Shown: positions 1 to 6,033 of the stretch, piece by piece
How positions within the stretch are numbered: the stretch's first letter is position 1
How the letters are laid out: every line of letters begins with the position of its first letter
Assembly (NCBI GenBank): GCA_031284475.1
Contig: JAISZV010000118.1
Span: 1-6,033 of the forward strand
DNA length: 6,033 nt
Source of the DNA: Proteiniphilum sp.
Lineage (GTDB): Bacteria > Bacteroidota > Bacteroidia > Bacteroidales > Dysgonomonadaceae
Reading direction: 5' to 3'
Translations under genes and position numbers: made by a program
The notes under the pieces: generated by a model
The model's input: only the letters and a program-made list of their open reading frames with translations
What the model was told of the DNA's origin: nothing
Databases searched by the model: none

Positions 1-158
1 TGTTCGTCCCTGATATAAGCAAAGAGAGGCGCATATTGCCGGAGTGCTGAAGGCACATCGCCGTACGAGAAAAACATCTGTAATTCAGTCTCTTCCCGTA
101 CCGATGTTTCGCAGTTCCAATATTTTTCCAATAAACTATGTATCTGTTCACTATTCAT
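1..158 (-). CDS. Small protein downstream of ECF sigma factor, putative anti-sigma or regulatory partner (3' end cut by window edge)
   Basis: The frame opens with ATG at 158-156 and runs 52 codons to the left edge without a stop, so the C-terminus is missing. It begins MNSEQIHSLLEKYWNCETS and later has GDVPSALRQYAPLFAYIRDE. It is soluble and charged, with no signal peptide or membrane segment in the visible part. The ATG lies inside the last codons of the sigma gene (ATGAATAG, 8 bp overlap), so translation is probably coupled. The pattern 'LLEKYW.CETS..EE..L..FF..GDVP..L..YAPLF.Y' is one I associate with short proteins encoded right after ECF sigma factors in Bacteroidales; this is recall, not a search. 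Position and coupling suggest an anti-sigma or sigma-modulating role. No FecR or zinc-finger (HxxxCxxC) signature is visible. The existence of the gene is well supported; its function is inference. Confidence 0.7.
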   Translation of the reverse strand, partial: MNSEQIHSLLEKYWNCETSVREETELQMFFSYGDVPSALRQYAPLFAYIRDE

Positions 159-666
159 CTTTGTGATATACCGATAACATTTCTTTCATGTTCCGCCTTG
201 CCCTGTGAAGGCTTATTTTCACCAGATCTTCGCTGATAGAAAGCGCTTCGGCGATCTCCCGGTAGCTCATCCCCTCAATTTCCCGGAGAGTAAAAACCAA
301 CCGCTGGTTTTCCGAAAGCGCCTCGATGCTCCGGCCAATGGCCGCACGTTGTTCTTTTCTTACCATCTCGCTGTGAGGAGAACGATTCTCTACAAAATAG
401 AGGTTTTCTTTTTCAGGATCAATCACTCCCATTTTCCTGACAGCCATAGAAGCCAGTTTGTCGAGCGCCGCATTTTTGGTGATCCTGAAACAGTATGCCT
501 CCAGATTTTCTATGTAAGTCCATTCATCCCGCTTGCACCAGAGCTTCAGGAGCACATCCTGCAAGATATCTTCCGCTTCGGCCCGTTCCCTTACAATGCT
601 ATATGCAAGCCTGAAGAGTTTATCCTTCAGTGGGAGGATGACGGTGTGGAAAGAATCAATGCTCAT
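151..666 (-). CDS. RNA polymerase sigma factor, ECF subfamily (sigma-70 family)
   Basis: The protein is a 171-residue ECF sigma factor that would direct RNA polymerase to a specific set of promoters. Region 2 spans about residues 12-75, with LFRLAYSIVRERAEAEDILQ (AEDILQDV core) followed by LLKLW and the conserved RITKNAALDKL. Region 4 spans about 113-165, with LSENQRLVFTLREIEGMSYR and the helix-turn-helix EIAEALSISEDLVKISLHRA. There is no region 1 or 3, as expected for this family, and the length is typical. The frame stays open upstream to a TTG at 711, which would add 15 residues. I prefer the ATG at 666 because homologues usually start just before region 2 and because the extension would overlap the promoter-like element at 673-700. 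No Shine-Dalgarno sequence is visible. The gene overlaps the next one by 8 bp. Target genes are unknown; autoregulation is suggested by the element just upstream. Confidence 0.93.
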   Translation of the reverse strand: MSIDSFHTVILPLKDKLFRLAYSIVRERAEAEDILQDVLLKLWCKRDEWTYIENLEAYCFRITKNAALDKLASMAVRKMGVIDPEKENLYFVENRSPHSEMVRKEQRAAIGRSIEALSENQRLVFTLREIEGMSYREIAEALSISEDLVKISLHRARRNMKEMLSVYHKDE

Positions 667-700
667 TGCATAATGACGGATAAATAGCCGGAAAGTTACA
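667..700 (-). promoter_or_regulatory. ECF-type promoter-like element before the sigma gene
   Basis: Reading the minus strand, TGTAAC (700-695) is followed after exactly 16 bases by CGTC (678-675), in the context CGTCATTATGCA. An AAC-containing -35 and a CGTC -10 about 16 bases apart is the classic ECF sigma promoter architecture, so the downstream sigma factor may activate its own gene. Only 8 bases separate CGTC from the ATG at 666, so the expected transcription start falls at or next to the start codon. The match is by eye to a family consensus. The A/T-rich bases around it do not resemble the Bacteroides housekeeping -33 TTTG / -7 TAnnTTTG pattern. Confidence 0.5.
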
Positions 701-731
701 GCCGGGTGCAAAATATTTTCCCGGAAGCAAG

Positions 732-748
732 AAAAAGGGATCCTTTTT
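732..748 (-). terminator. Weak hairpin, possible transcription terminator after the efflux operon
   Basis: On the plus strand AAAAAGG (732-738) and CCTTTTT (742-748) are perfect inverted repeats around a 3-base GAT loop. This gives a 7-bp stem, mostly A-U, whose far arm is a T run. Read on the minus strand it begins within the TAA stop (750-748) of the outer membrane factor gene and ends in CCTTTTTC. Its position between the efflux operon and the sigma promoter fits termination. The stem has only two G-C pairs and the T run is part of the stem, so efficiency is doubtful. It is nearly symmetric and could act in either direction. Confidence 0.35.
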
Positions 749-1953
749 TAGAGTTCCGCCGCAGATAATCCGGCATAAGCCTTTTGGTAATCTCTTTCGG
801 CCTCTAACGCCTGATTGACGGTATTGTAATACAAACCGATCTCAAGGATATAATCCAACAAGGATATTTCTCCCGCATCCAGGGCTTTTTTCAACAAGTC
901 GGAACTATTTGCCGTTTCCAAAGAGTTCCGGTAAGTATCAGCCGTACCCTTTAATCCCAAAGTGCGGTTATACAAGATTTGAAGCTGCCCGTAAAACCGG
1001 CGTTTGCTGTCGGTTTCTTTTGATTCCGCCGCCCTGACGGCAGCTTGCGCCTGTTTTACGCGGTTTTTGTTCGCCCAAAGAGGAATGGAAATGCCGACCG
1101 AAATTCCCTGATAGCGTTGCCCTACCACTTTTTCGCTCATATATCCGGCAGAAAAGGTAGGCAACCCCATCGCTTTGCTCAACGATACCTGTTTTTTGCT
1201 TACTTCTATTTCCTGTTTCACATAGGCCAAAACAGGGTTCTTTTGTTCCGCTTCCGCATACCAGCTTTCAAAACTCAGCGGGAATTCAATTTCGGGAAAC
1301 AGGCGGTCGTCCAAAAAGACGTCATTTCCTCCGTTCAATCGGTTCAGTTGCTCAATCAATGCGTTACGTTCAACATCCACCCTCGATATTTCGCCTTGTA
1401 CGGTTGAGAGGTTCAACCTGACCTTATTGTACTCCAGTATATTGGCGTCTCCCCTATCTAACCGTTCTTTGTAGCCTGCCGCAATTGTTTCGGCGTGCTG
1501 CAAACGCAGCGCCAGTTCCTCTTTCAGCGCATTGTAATATATCAGCTCGATGCAATATTGCTTTGCTTCCAAAAGGATATTCATCCGGTCGGCCTTGTAT
1601 TGCCATTCAACCAGATTGTTCTTTTCTCCGGCCATCCTGCTTTTCATACCGGTGATAGTCGGAATATCAAATGTTTGTATTACGCTGAAATCGGTGCGGT
1701 TGCCAATATCTGTGGGATTTCCCCACAGATAATTGAATCCGGCTTCCGGATTTTCAAGATATATTCCCGTTTTATTGTCTAATTTTTCCGCTTCGGCGCT
1801 TTCACGAAGCGACTTTAACGTCGTATTGTTTTCTTCTATCGAAGCCAGTACGGAGTTGATGCTTGTCTGCGCGTTCAGGGTAATGCCCGCGAACAGCATC
1901 AACAGGGTTATTATGATTGTCTTCATTTTTATTTTATTGATTATTGTCTTCAT
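748..1953 (-). CDS. TolC-family outer membrane efflux channel protein (CusC/CzcC-like)
   Basis: The protein is the outer membrane factor of the tripartite pump: a trimeric beta-barrel with a long periplasmic alpha-tunnel that releases substrate outside the cell. From the ATG at 1953 it has 401 residues. The second in-frame ATG at 1926 (Met10) gives a compact signal peptide, MKTIIITLLMLFAGITLNAQ, probably cut before Gln29. There is no lipobox Cys, so unlike CusC it is not predicted to be a lipoprotein. The body shows the two OEP repeats: helical RLDRGDANILEYNKV (about 164-178) is echoed by ALDAGEISLLDYILE (about 377-391). GISVGISIPLWANKNR (283-298) is the typical strand-turn before the second helical hairpin, and ENPEAGFNYLWG (67-78) is in the first half. 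The two starts share an identical 18-base context and I cannot choose between them from sequence; the shorter form is the cleaner secretory start. It lies 27 bp after the permease stop and is probably cotranscribed with it. Confidence 0.9.
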   Translation of the reverse strand: MKTIINKIKMKTIIITLLMLFAGITLNAQTSINSVLASIEENNTTLKSLRESAEAEKLDNKTGIYLENPEAGFNYLWGNPTDIGNRTDFSVIQTFDIPTITGMKSRMAGEKNNLVEWQYKADRMNILLEAKQYCIELIYYNALKEELALRLQHAETIAAGYKERLDRGDANILEYNKVRLNLSTVQGEISRVDVERNALIEQLNRLNGGNDVFLDDRLFPEIEFPLSFESWYAEAEQKNPVLAYVKQEIEVSKKQVSLSKAMGLPTFSAGYMSEKVVGQRYQGISVGISIPLWANKNRVKQAQAAVRAAESKETDSKRRFYGQLQILYNRTLGLKGTADTYRNSLETANSSDLLKKALDAGEISLLDYILEIGLYYNTVNQALEAERDYQKAYAGLSAAEL

Positions 1954-1960
1954 TTTTATT
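1916..1960. repeat. Direct repeat duplicating the translation start of the outer membrane factor gene
   Basis: The 18-base string ATTGTCTTCATTTTTATT occurs at 1916-1933 and again at 1943-1960, a period of 27 bases (9 codons). On the coding strand each copy reads AATAAAAATGAAGACAAT, so it carries an ATG (1926 and 1953) with identical flanking sequence, and both ATGs are in frame. The 9 bases between copies (1934-1942) are A/T-rich. The result is a protein with a repeated Met-Lys-Thr-Ile-Ile start and two equivalent initiation sites. The matches end abruptly on both sides (positions 1915/1942 and 1934/1961 differ). Replication slippage is a possible origin. Confidence 0.85.
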
Positions 1961-1980
1961 CTAAATCATTCGCCTGAGGT

Positions 1981-4900
1981 TTAAAACTCATCATCTTTTA
2001 CAATTTCGTGCACTACTTTCCTCTCGGTTATCAGGTACATGATGGGAATAATGAAACCATTCAAAAAGGTAGAAGTCAGCAATCCGCCCATTATCACTTT
2101 GGCCATAGGGCTTTGGATTTCGTTCCCCGGAAGATCTCCGCCAAAAACAAGCGGTATCAGGGCTAAAGCGGTTGTTAACGCCGTCATCAATATAGGGTTT
2201 AACCGGTCTAACGAGCCGTGCATTACACTTTCAAATTTTGAATATCCTTCATCCTGCAAATCGTTATAACGTGTGATGAGCAACATCCCGTTACGCGTAG
2301 CGATACCAAAGAGCGAGATAAAACCGATGATGGCGGGAATACTGATTACCCCGTTGGTGAAAAATATGACAAATACGCCTCCTATCAATGCCAGCGGAAG
2401 GTTCAGCAATATAACCGCCGATTGTCTCACGCTCTTGAATTGGGCAAAGAGCAAAAGAAATATGATCATGATAGAGAATATGGATGTAATAAGCAACATG
2501 CGCGACGCCGCCTGCTCGCTCTCGAATTGCCCGCCATATTCGATGCGATAACCTTCGGGCAGTTCAATTCTATCGCTGACTCTCTTTTGAATATCGGTAA
2601 CAACCCCGCGTAAATCGCGCCCGGCTACGTTTGCGGAAACAACCAACTTACGCGCCACATTCTCGCGGTTAATCGTATTGGGGCCGGTGGACGAAGTAAT
2701 TTCGGCAATGTTCTCCAACGGTATTTTCCGTCCGTTGGCGTCCACGATCAGTTTCCTGATTTTATCGGCGGTTGAACGGCTGTCGTCATTCACTTTCAAT
2801 GTAAGGTCGAACGATTTGCTTCCTTCGTAAACCTGCGAAACGACTTCCCCCGCCAAAAGAACATTCACTACTTCGGCAAATTCAGGCAACGAGATTCCGT
2901 ATTTGGCCAATAACTCGCGCTTGGGTTCTATTTTCAATTGCGGGCGTTCTATTTGCTGCTCCACGTTTAGGTCGGCAATACCTTCTACATCCTCGATAGA
3001 GGCTTTGATTTGGTTGCCCAGGCTATACATTTTATTCAAATCCGTCCCGAAAAGTTTAATGGCAATATTCGCCCTTGTGCCTGAAAGCATGTGGTCTATA
3101 CGGTGCGATATAGGCTGCCCGATTTCGACATTTACGCCGGGAAGTATTTTCAGTTTCTCCCTTATTTCGTCCAGCACCTCGTCTTTGGAACGTTTGCCGA
3201 GTGTGAACGGCGCTTCTATCTCCGATACGTTTACGCCTAAAGCATGTTCGTCGAGTTCGGCGCGTCCGGTCTTGCGCCCTACCGTTTGTATTTCCGGTAC
3301 GGACAGTAGCAAGTCCTCCGCAATCCTTCCCATCTTATCCGATTCCTCCAGCGATATACCGGGCATAGTACTGATGCTGACAGTGAACGATCCTTCGTTG
3401 AACGAGGGAAGAAAACTGCGCCCCAATACGAAGAAAAGGACAAGGGAAATAATCAATACTACACCGGTTCCGCCGAGCGCCCATTTTTTATGAATGAGCG
3501 TCCATTTTAACGCACGGGCATAAATTGTCTTTAGTTTCCGGGCGACATAAGGTTCCCGTTCCGGTTTATCGCTCTTTTTTCCCGGTTTCCCCAGCAGATA
3601 GCTGCACAATACCGGCGTGAGCGTGAGCGCGACAACCGTAGATGCAAACAGGGCTACGATAAACGCAATTCCGAGGGGAGCCAACATGCGCCCTTCCATG
3701 CCCGAAAGGAAAAATAAGGGAATAAAACTGGCGATAATAATAAAAGTTGAGTAAAGAATGGGCATGCGTACCTCTTTTGAAGCATTATACACAACCGTTA
3801 CTACGCTTTTTCGTTCTTCTTTCGGCTTTTGCCGGTTTTCGCGCAAGCGTTTAAAAATGTTCTCCACATCCACAATCGCGTCATCGGCCAACGAACCGAT
3901 TGCGATAGCAATCCCCCCCAGGCTCATCGTATTTATGGTCAATCCCATAAACTTCAGCGCTAAAACGGCTGATACCAGCGAAAGAGGAATGGCGACAAGC
4001 GAAATAACCGTTGTGCGCACATTCATCAGGAAGAAGAACAAAATGATCACGACAAAAATTCCGCCTTCGAGCAACGCTTTCTGGATGTTACTGATCGAGC
4101 TGTTTATGAACCGTTCCTGGCGGAAAATATCGGTCGTTATTTTTACGTCGGCGGGAAGTGTTTGTTGAAGTTCCGCCAGCGATTGGTCTATCTTGGCCGT
4201 CAGCTCAATCGTGCCGGTGGCAGGCTGTTTGGTTACCGTCATCAGTACGGCGGGCGTTCCTTTCTCAGAGGCCATTCCCAGCTTGGGGGCTTTGTTGCCT
4301 ATGGTAACATCGGCAATATTTTCAAGCAATATGGGTATATCGTTCACGCTTTTTACGACGGATTTCCCCAACACGGCTACATGGTTTGTTGAGAGGAGTC
4401 CGCGAATGATATACTCGTTTCCGTATTCATACAACACGCCTCCCGAAGCGTTCCGGTTCATATCCTGCACTACGTTGATCACTTCGTCCAGGCCCACGCC
4501 GTAGCGCCTCATCTTTTCGGGATTCAACAATATCTGGTATTCTTTGATCTCGCCGCCGATTACGGTAACTTGCGCAACGCCGCCTGTCGATAACAGGCGC
4601 GGACGTATTGTCCAGTCGGCCAGGGTGCGCAAATCCTGTAATGAAGTTGAGTCGGAGGTTATTCCGATTGTCACCATTTCACCTAAAATAGAGGATTGCG
4701 GCCCTAAAACCGGATTCCCGACATTGGACGGCAGCGCATCCCTTATAACAGCCAGCTTTTCAGATACGATTTGCCGCGCAATATAAATATCCGTTCCCCA
4801 GTTAAACTCTACCCATACAACCGAAAAACCGGTAGTGGAAGCGGAGCGTACACGGCGTACGTCGGTCGCGCCGTTTACGGCCGTCTCAATCGGGAAAGTC

Positions 4901-5094
4901 ACCAGGCGCTCCACCTCTTCGGGAGCCATTCCTTTGGCTTCCGTCATTACAACAACGGTGGGGGCGTTCAAGTCGGGAAACACATCCATCTCCATATTTG
5001 TAGCGGTGTATGTTCCCGCCAGCATCAACAGGGCGGAAGCAACCAGAATAACCATCCGGTTGCTCAGGGAGAATCTTATTATTTTATTCAACAT
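1981..5094 (-). CDS. RND efflux permease, heavy-metal efflux (HME; CusA/CzcA) family
   Basis: This 1037-residue protein has the normal length for a CusA/CzcA inner membrane proton-driven cation exporter. TM1 (about 12-29) follows MLNKIIRFSLSNR. The first periplasmic loop has DVFPDLNAPTVVVMTEAKGM (37-56) and EEVERLVTFPIE. TM2-TM6 lie at about 342-498, TM7 at 540-558, then the second loop, and TM8-TM12 at 867-1022. TM4 carries IGSLADDAIVDVEN (399-412). Asp404 and Glu411 align with the CusA/CzcA proton-relay acids, while Ala398 replaces the extra CzcA Asp and there are additional Asp405 and Asp409. SHRIDHMLSG (663-672) is in the substrate cleft. The CusA methionine triad is not kept: Ile580 and His668 stand at two sites and no Met at the third (alignment by eye from memory). 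The motif looks like the 'VDDAIVDVEN' HME group rather than the Zn- or Cu/Ag-type pumps, so no metal is assigned. The start at 5094 is the only ATG there in frame. It lies 18 bp after the adaptor stop. Confidence 0.95.
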   Translation of the reverse strand: MLNKIIRFSLSNRMVILVASALLMLAGTYTATNMEMDVFPDLNAPTVVVMTEAKGMAPEEVERLVTFPIETAVNGATDVRRVRSASTTGFSVVWVEFNWGTDIYIARQIVSEKLAVIRDALPSNVGNPVLGPQSSILGEMVTIGITSDSTSLQDLRTLADWTIRPRLLSTGGVAQVTVIGGEIKEYQILLNPEKMRRYGVGLDEVINVVQDMNRNASGGVLYEYGNEYIIRGLLSTNHVAVLGKSVVKSVNDIPILLENIADVTIGNKAPKLGMASEKGTPAVLMTVTKQPATGTIELTAKIDQSLAELQQTLPADVKITTDIFRQERFINSSISNIQKALLEGGIFVVIILFFFLMNVRTTVISLVAIPLSLVSAVLALKFMGLTINTMSLGGIAIAIGSLADDAIVDVENIFKRLRENRQKPKEERKSVVTVVYNASKEVRMPILYSTFIIIASFIPLFFLSGMEGRMLAPLGIAFIVALFASTVVALTLTPVLCSYLLGKPGKKSDKPEREPYVARKLKTIYARALKWTLIHKKWALGGTGVVLIISLVLFFVLGRSFLPSFNEGSFTVSISTMPGISLEESDKMGRIAEDLLLSVPEIQTVGRKTGRAELDEHALGVNVSEIEAPFTLGKRSKDEVLDEIREKLKILPGVNVEIGQPISHRIDHMLSGTRANIAIKLFGTDLNKMYSLGNQIKASIEDVEGIADLNVEQQIERPQLKIEPKRELLAKYGISLPEFAEVVNVLLAGEVVSQVYEGSKSFDLTLKVNDDSRSTADKIRKLIVDANGRKIPLENIAEITSSTGPNTINRENVARKLVVSANVAGRDLRGVVTDIQKRVSDRIELPEGYRIEYGGQFESEQAASRMLLITSIFSIMIIFLLLFAQFKSVRQSAVILLNLPLALIGGVFVIFFTNGVISIPAIIGFISLFGIATRNGMLLITRYNDLQDEGYSKFESVMHGSLDRLNPILMTALTTALALIPLVFGGDLPGNEIQSPMAKVIMGGLLTSTFLNGFIIPIMYLITERKVVHEIVKDDEF

Positions 5095-5112
5095 ATCATT
5101 TCATCTTTGCGG

Positions 5113-6033
5113 TTAGTGACTGTGGTGCCCTTCCGGCGTAACGGATGATATGGCCGCCAGCTTCACCTGATATACGCCTTTGGTAACAACCTTTTCCCCC
5201 GGCGTTAAGCCTGAAAGGATTTGTACCCGCTCCCCGTTATTCCGTCCGATTGTTACTTCCTGTTTCTTATATCCTTCTTCGTCCAATTGCAAATAAACAA
5301 AGTATAATCCCTGCTCTTCGGTCAATGCCGACGCCGGCACGGAAATTATATTATCCTGCGGGGTCGTTAGAAAATTTACTTCTGCAAACGAGCCGGGGAT
5401 AATATCTCCTATATTGTCAAATTCAAATGTACCGGGGATAAAAAACGACTGTCCGTCCGCCGCTTTGCCGAAAGACAACAGGCGACCGTTCAGATCCGAC
5501 AGTTTGTAAACTTTCTTGTCGTAGGCCATCCTGAAATTGGCGCCGCTTATGCTTTTGAGGCTGCCGAAATAGTTCTCGGAGACTTCCGCTTTCAATTGCA
5601 GCCGTTTATTCTGCGAGACGGTTGCGATGGGCTGCCCGACGGAGACATATTCTCCCTGGCTGACCAACCTGTTCTTGAGATAACCGCTGATAGGCGACGC
5701 AACTCTCACTCCGCCTTCGGTTATATTCCCTGCCTGCGCTTCATAAACGGTTCTGGCCGTTTCATAACGAAGTCTTACCTGTTCATATTCTTTTGCCGAA
5801 ATAATATTATCCTTCATGAGTTCCCGGGCGCGTTTAAATTCGGCCTGCGCTGTTTCGTAGGCGATTTTTGCTTTTGCGGCGGGGTCTCCGTCCAGGATGT
5901 TCTTCGCCGAAACAATAACGATGGCTTCGCCGGCTTTCACGGCTGCCCCGTCGGATATGGACGGATTTATAAATGAAACAATTCCGTTTGATGTGGCTAC
6001 AATCGTGGATTCGTCTCCCTGGGCAGCTTGTAT
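5113..6033 (-). CDS. RND efflux periplasmic adaptor subunit (HlyD/CusB-like membrane fusion protein), N-terminus cut by window edge
   Basis: The frame is open from the right edge (6033) to TAA at 5115-5113, giving 306 visible residues. The GTG at 5940 is internal, because an uninterrupted, family-like sequence (STIVATSNGIVSFINPS) precedes it. The protein links the permease to the outer membrane channel. Domains by visible residue: first lipoyl half about 10-43 (ending GAAVKAGEAIVIVSA), a short alpha-helical hairpin about 51-100 (AAKAKIAYETAQAEFKRARE, then ISAKEYEQVRLRYETAR), and second lipoyl half about 109-140 (VASPISGYLKNRLVSQGEYV). A beta-barrel follows at about 144-225, then a membrane-proximal domain containing VPASALTEEQGLYFVYL and GLTPGEKVVTKGVYQVK. 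It ends EGHHSH, a His-rich tail that may touch metal. The signal peptide or lipobox and any N-terminal metal-binding segment are outside the window. It is first of the three visible pump genes, 18 bp before the permease. Confidence 0.93.
   Translation of the reverse strand: MQAAQGDESTIVATSNGIVSFINPSISDGAAVKAGEAIVIVSAKNILDGDPAAKAKIAYETAQAEFKRARELMKDNIISAKEYEQVRLRYETARTVYEAQAGNITEGGVRVASPISGYLKNRLVSQGEYVSVGQPIATVSQNKRLQLKAEVSENYFGSLKSISGANFRMAYDKKVYKLSDLNGRLLSFGKAADGQSFFIPGTFEFDNIGDIIPGSFAEVNFLTTPQDNIISVPASALTEEQGLYFVYLQLDEEGYKKQEVTIGRNNGERVQILSGLTPGEKVVTKGVYQVKLAAISSVTPEGHHSH

Noticed and set aside
205..687. Long plus-strand open frame opposite the sigma gene
   Set aside because: The predicted protein has no family-like features and lies wholly antisense to a clear sigma factor with intact motifs. 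It is a codon-pattern shadow.
667..711. 15-residue N-terminal extension of the sigma factor from a TTG at 711
   Set aside because: It would need a rare start codon, it overlaps the promoter-like element, and its sequence (HPAVTFRLFIRHYA) does not resemble sigma region 2. It was not chosen, although it cannot be excluded.
2903..3493. 196-codon plus-strand open frame opposite the permease gene
   Set aside because: It is Ser/Ile-rich with no recognisable domain and is fully antisense to conserved permease sequence. Other plus-strand frames over the efflux genes are rejected for the same reason.
4564..4593. Plus-strand GGTAAC-N16-GTC string resembling an ECF promoter
   Set aside because: It sits inside the permease coding sequence, antisense, with no gene downstream on that strand. 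Such short boxes occur by chance in several kilobases.
5938..5940. GTG at 5940 as the start of the adaptor gene
   Set aside because: The same frame is open to the window edge and the preceding 31 codons encode a typical first lipoyl half-motif, so the gene is truncated by the window rather than starting here.
1..6033. Search for a novel defence, mobile or RNA-based system
   Set aside because: No CRISPR-like repeats, transposase, integrase, toxin-antitoxin pair, tRNA or riboswitch-like structure could be seen. Nearly all bases are in recognisable efflux or sigma-related genes.

Overview
The window looks like Bacteroidota, most likely Bacteroidales. Several things point that way. No Shine-Dalgarno sequence is visible before any start, and start regions are A-rich (AATAAAAATG). 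The ECF sigma factor is followed by a short overlapping gene with a sequence pattern I associate with Bacteroidales sigma/anti-sigma pairs. The sigma factor also has a TGTAAC-N16-CGTC promoter-like element in front of it. This is read from sequence and memory; no database search was possible. Every gene I can support lies on the minus strand, so transcription runs from high to low coordinates.

From the right edge to 748 lies a tripartite efflux operon. It holds a periplasmic adaptor (HlyD/CusB-like MFP, 5' end cut by the window edge, stop at 5113), a complete 1037-residue RND permease of the heavy-metal efflux (CusA/CzcA, HME) family (1981-5094), and a TolC/CusC-type outer membrane factor (748-1953). 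Gaps are 18 bp and 27 bp, which suggests one transcript. Together the proteins would form a trans-envelope pump: the permease trimer uses the proton gradient, the adaptor bridges the periplasm, and the outer membrane channel releases the substrate. Residues at the metal and proton sites of the permease match neither the CzcA (Zn/Co/Cd) pattern nor the CusA (Cu/Ag) methionine triad. The substrate should therefore be left as 'cation, unassigned'.

From 747 to 667 is a short intergenic stretch. It carries a weak A/T-rich hairpin over the end of the outer membrane factor gene (possible terminator) and then an ECF-type promoter-like element for the next unit. From 666 to the left edge is a sigma/partner pair: an ECF sigma-70 factor (151-666) and the first 52 codons of a small downstream protein (1-158), whose start overlaps the end of the sigma gene by 8 bp. 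The partner is probably the anti-sigma or regulatory protein. The promoter-like element fits autoregulation, and its spacing to the ATG leaves almost no 5' leader. Whether this sigma factor controls the efflux operon cannot be seen here, because the operon's promoter is outside the window.

I see no mobile element, CRISPR array, tRNA or rRNA, and no stretch over 300 bases without a gene. This is mostly an ordinary efflux and regulation region. The most notable details are the promoter/start geometry of the sigma gene, the duplicated start region of the outer membrane factor, and the unassigned metal-site pattern of the permease.
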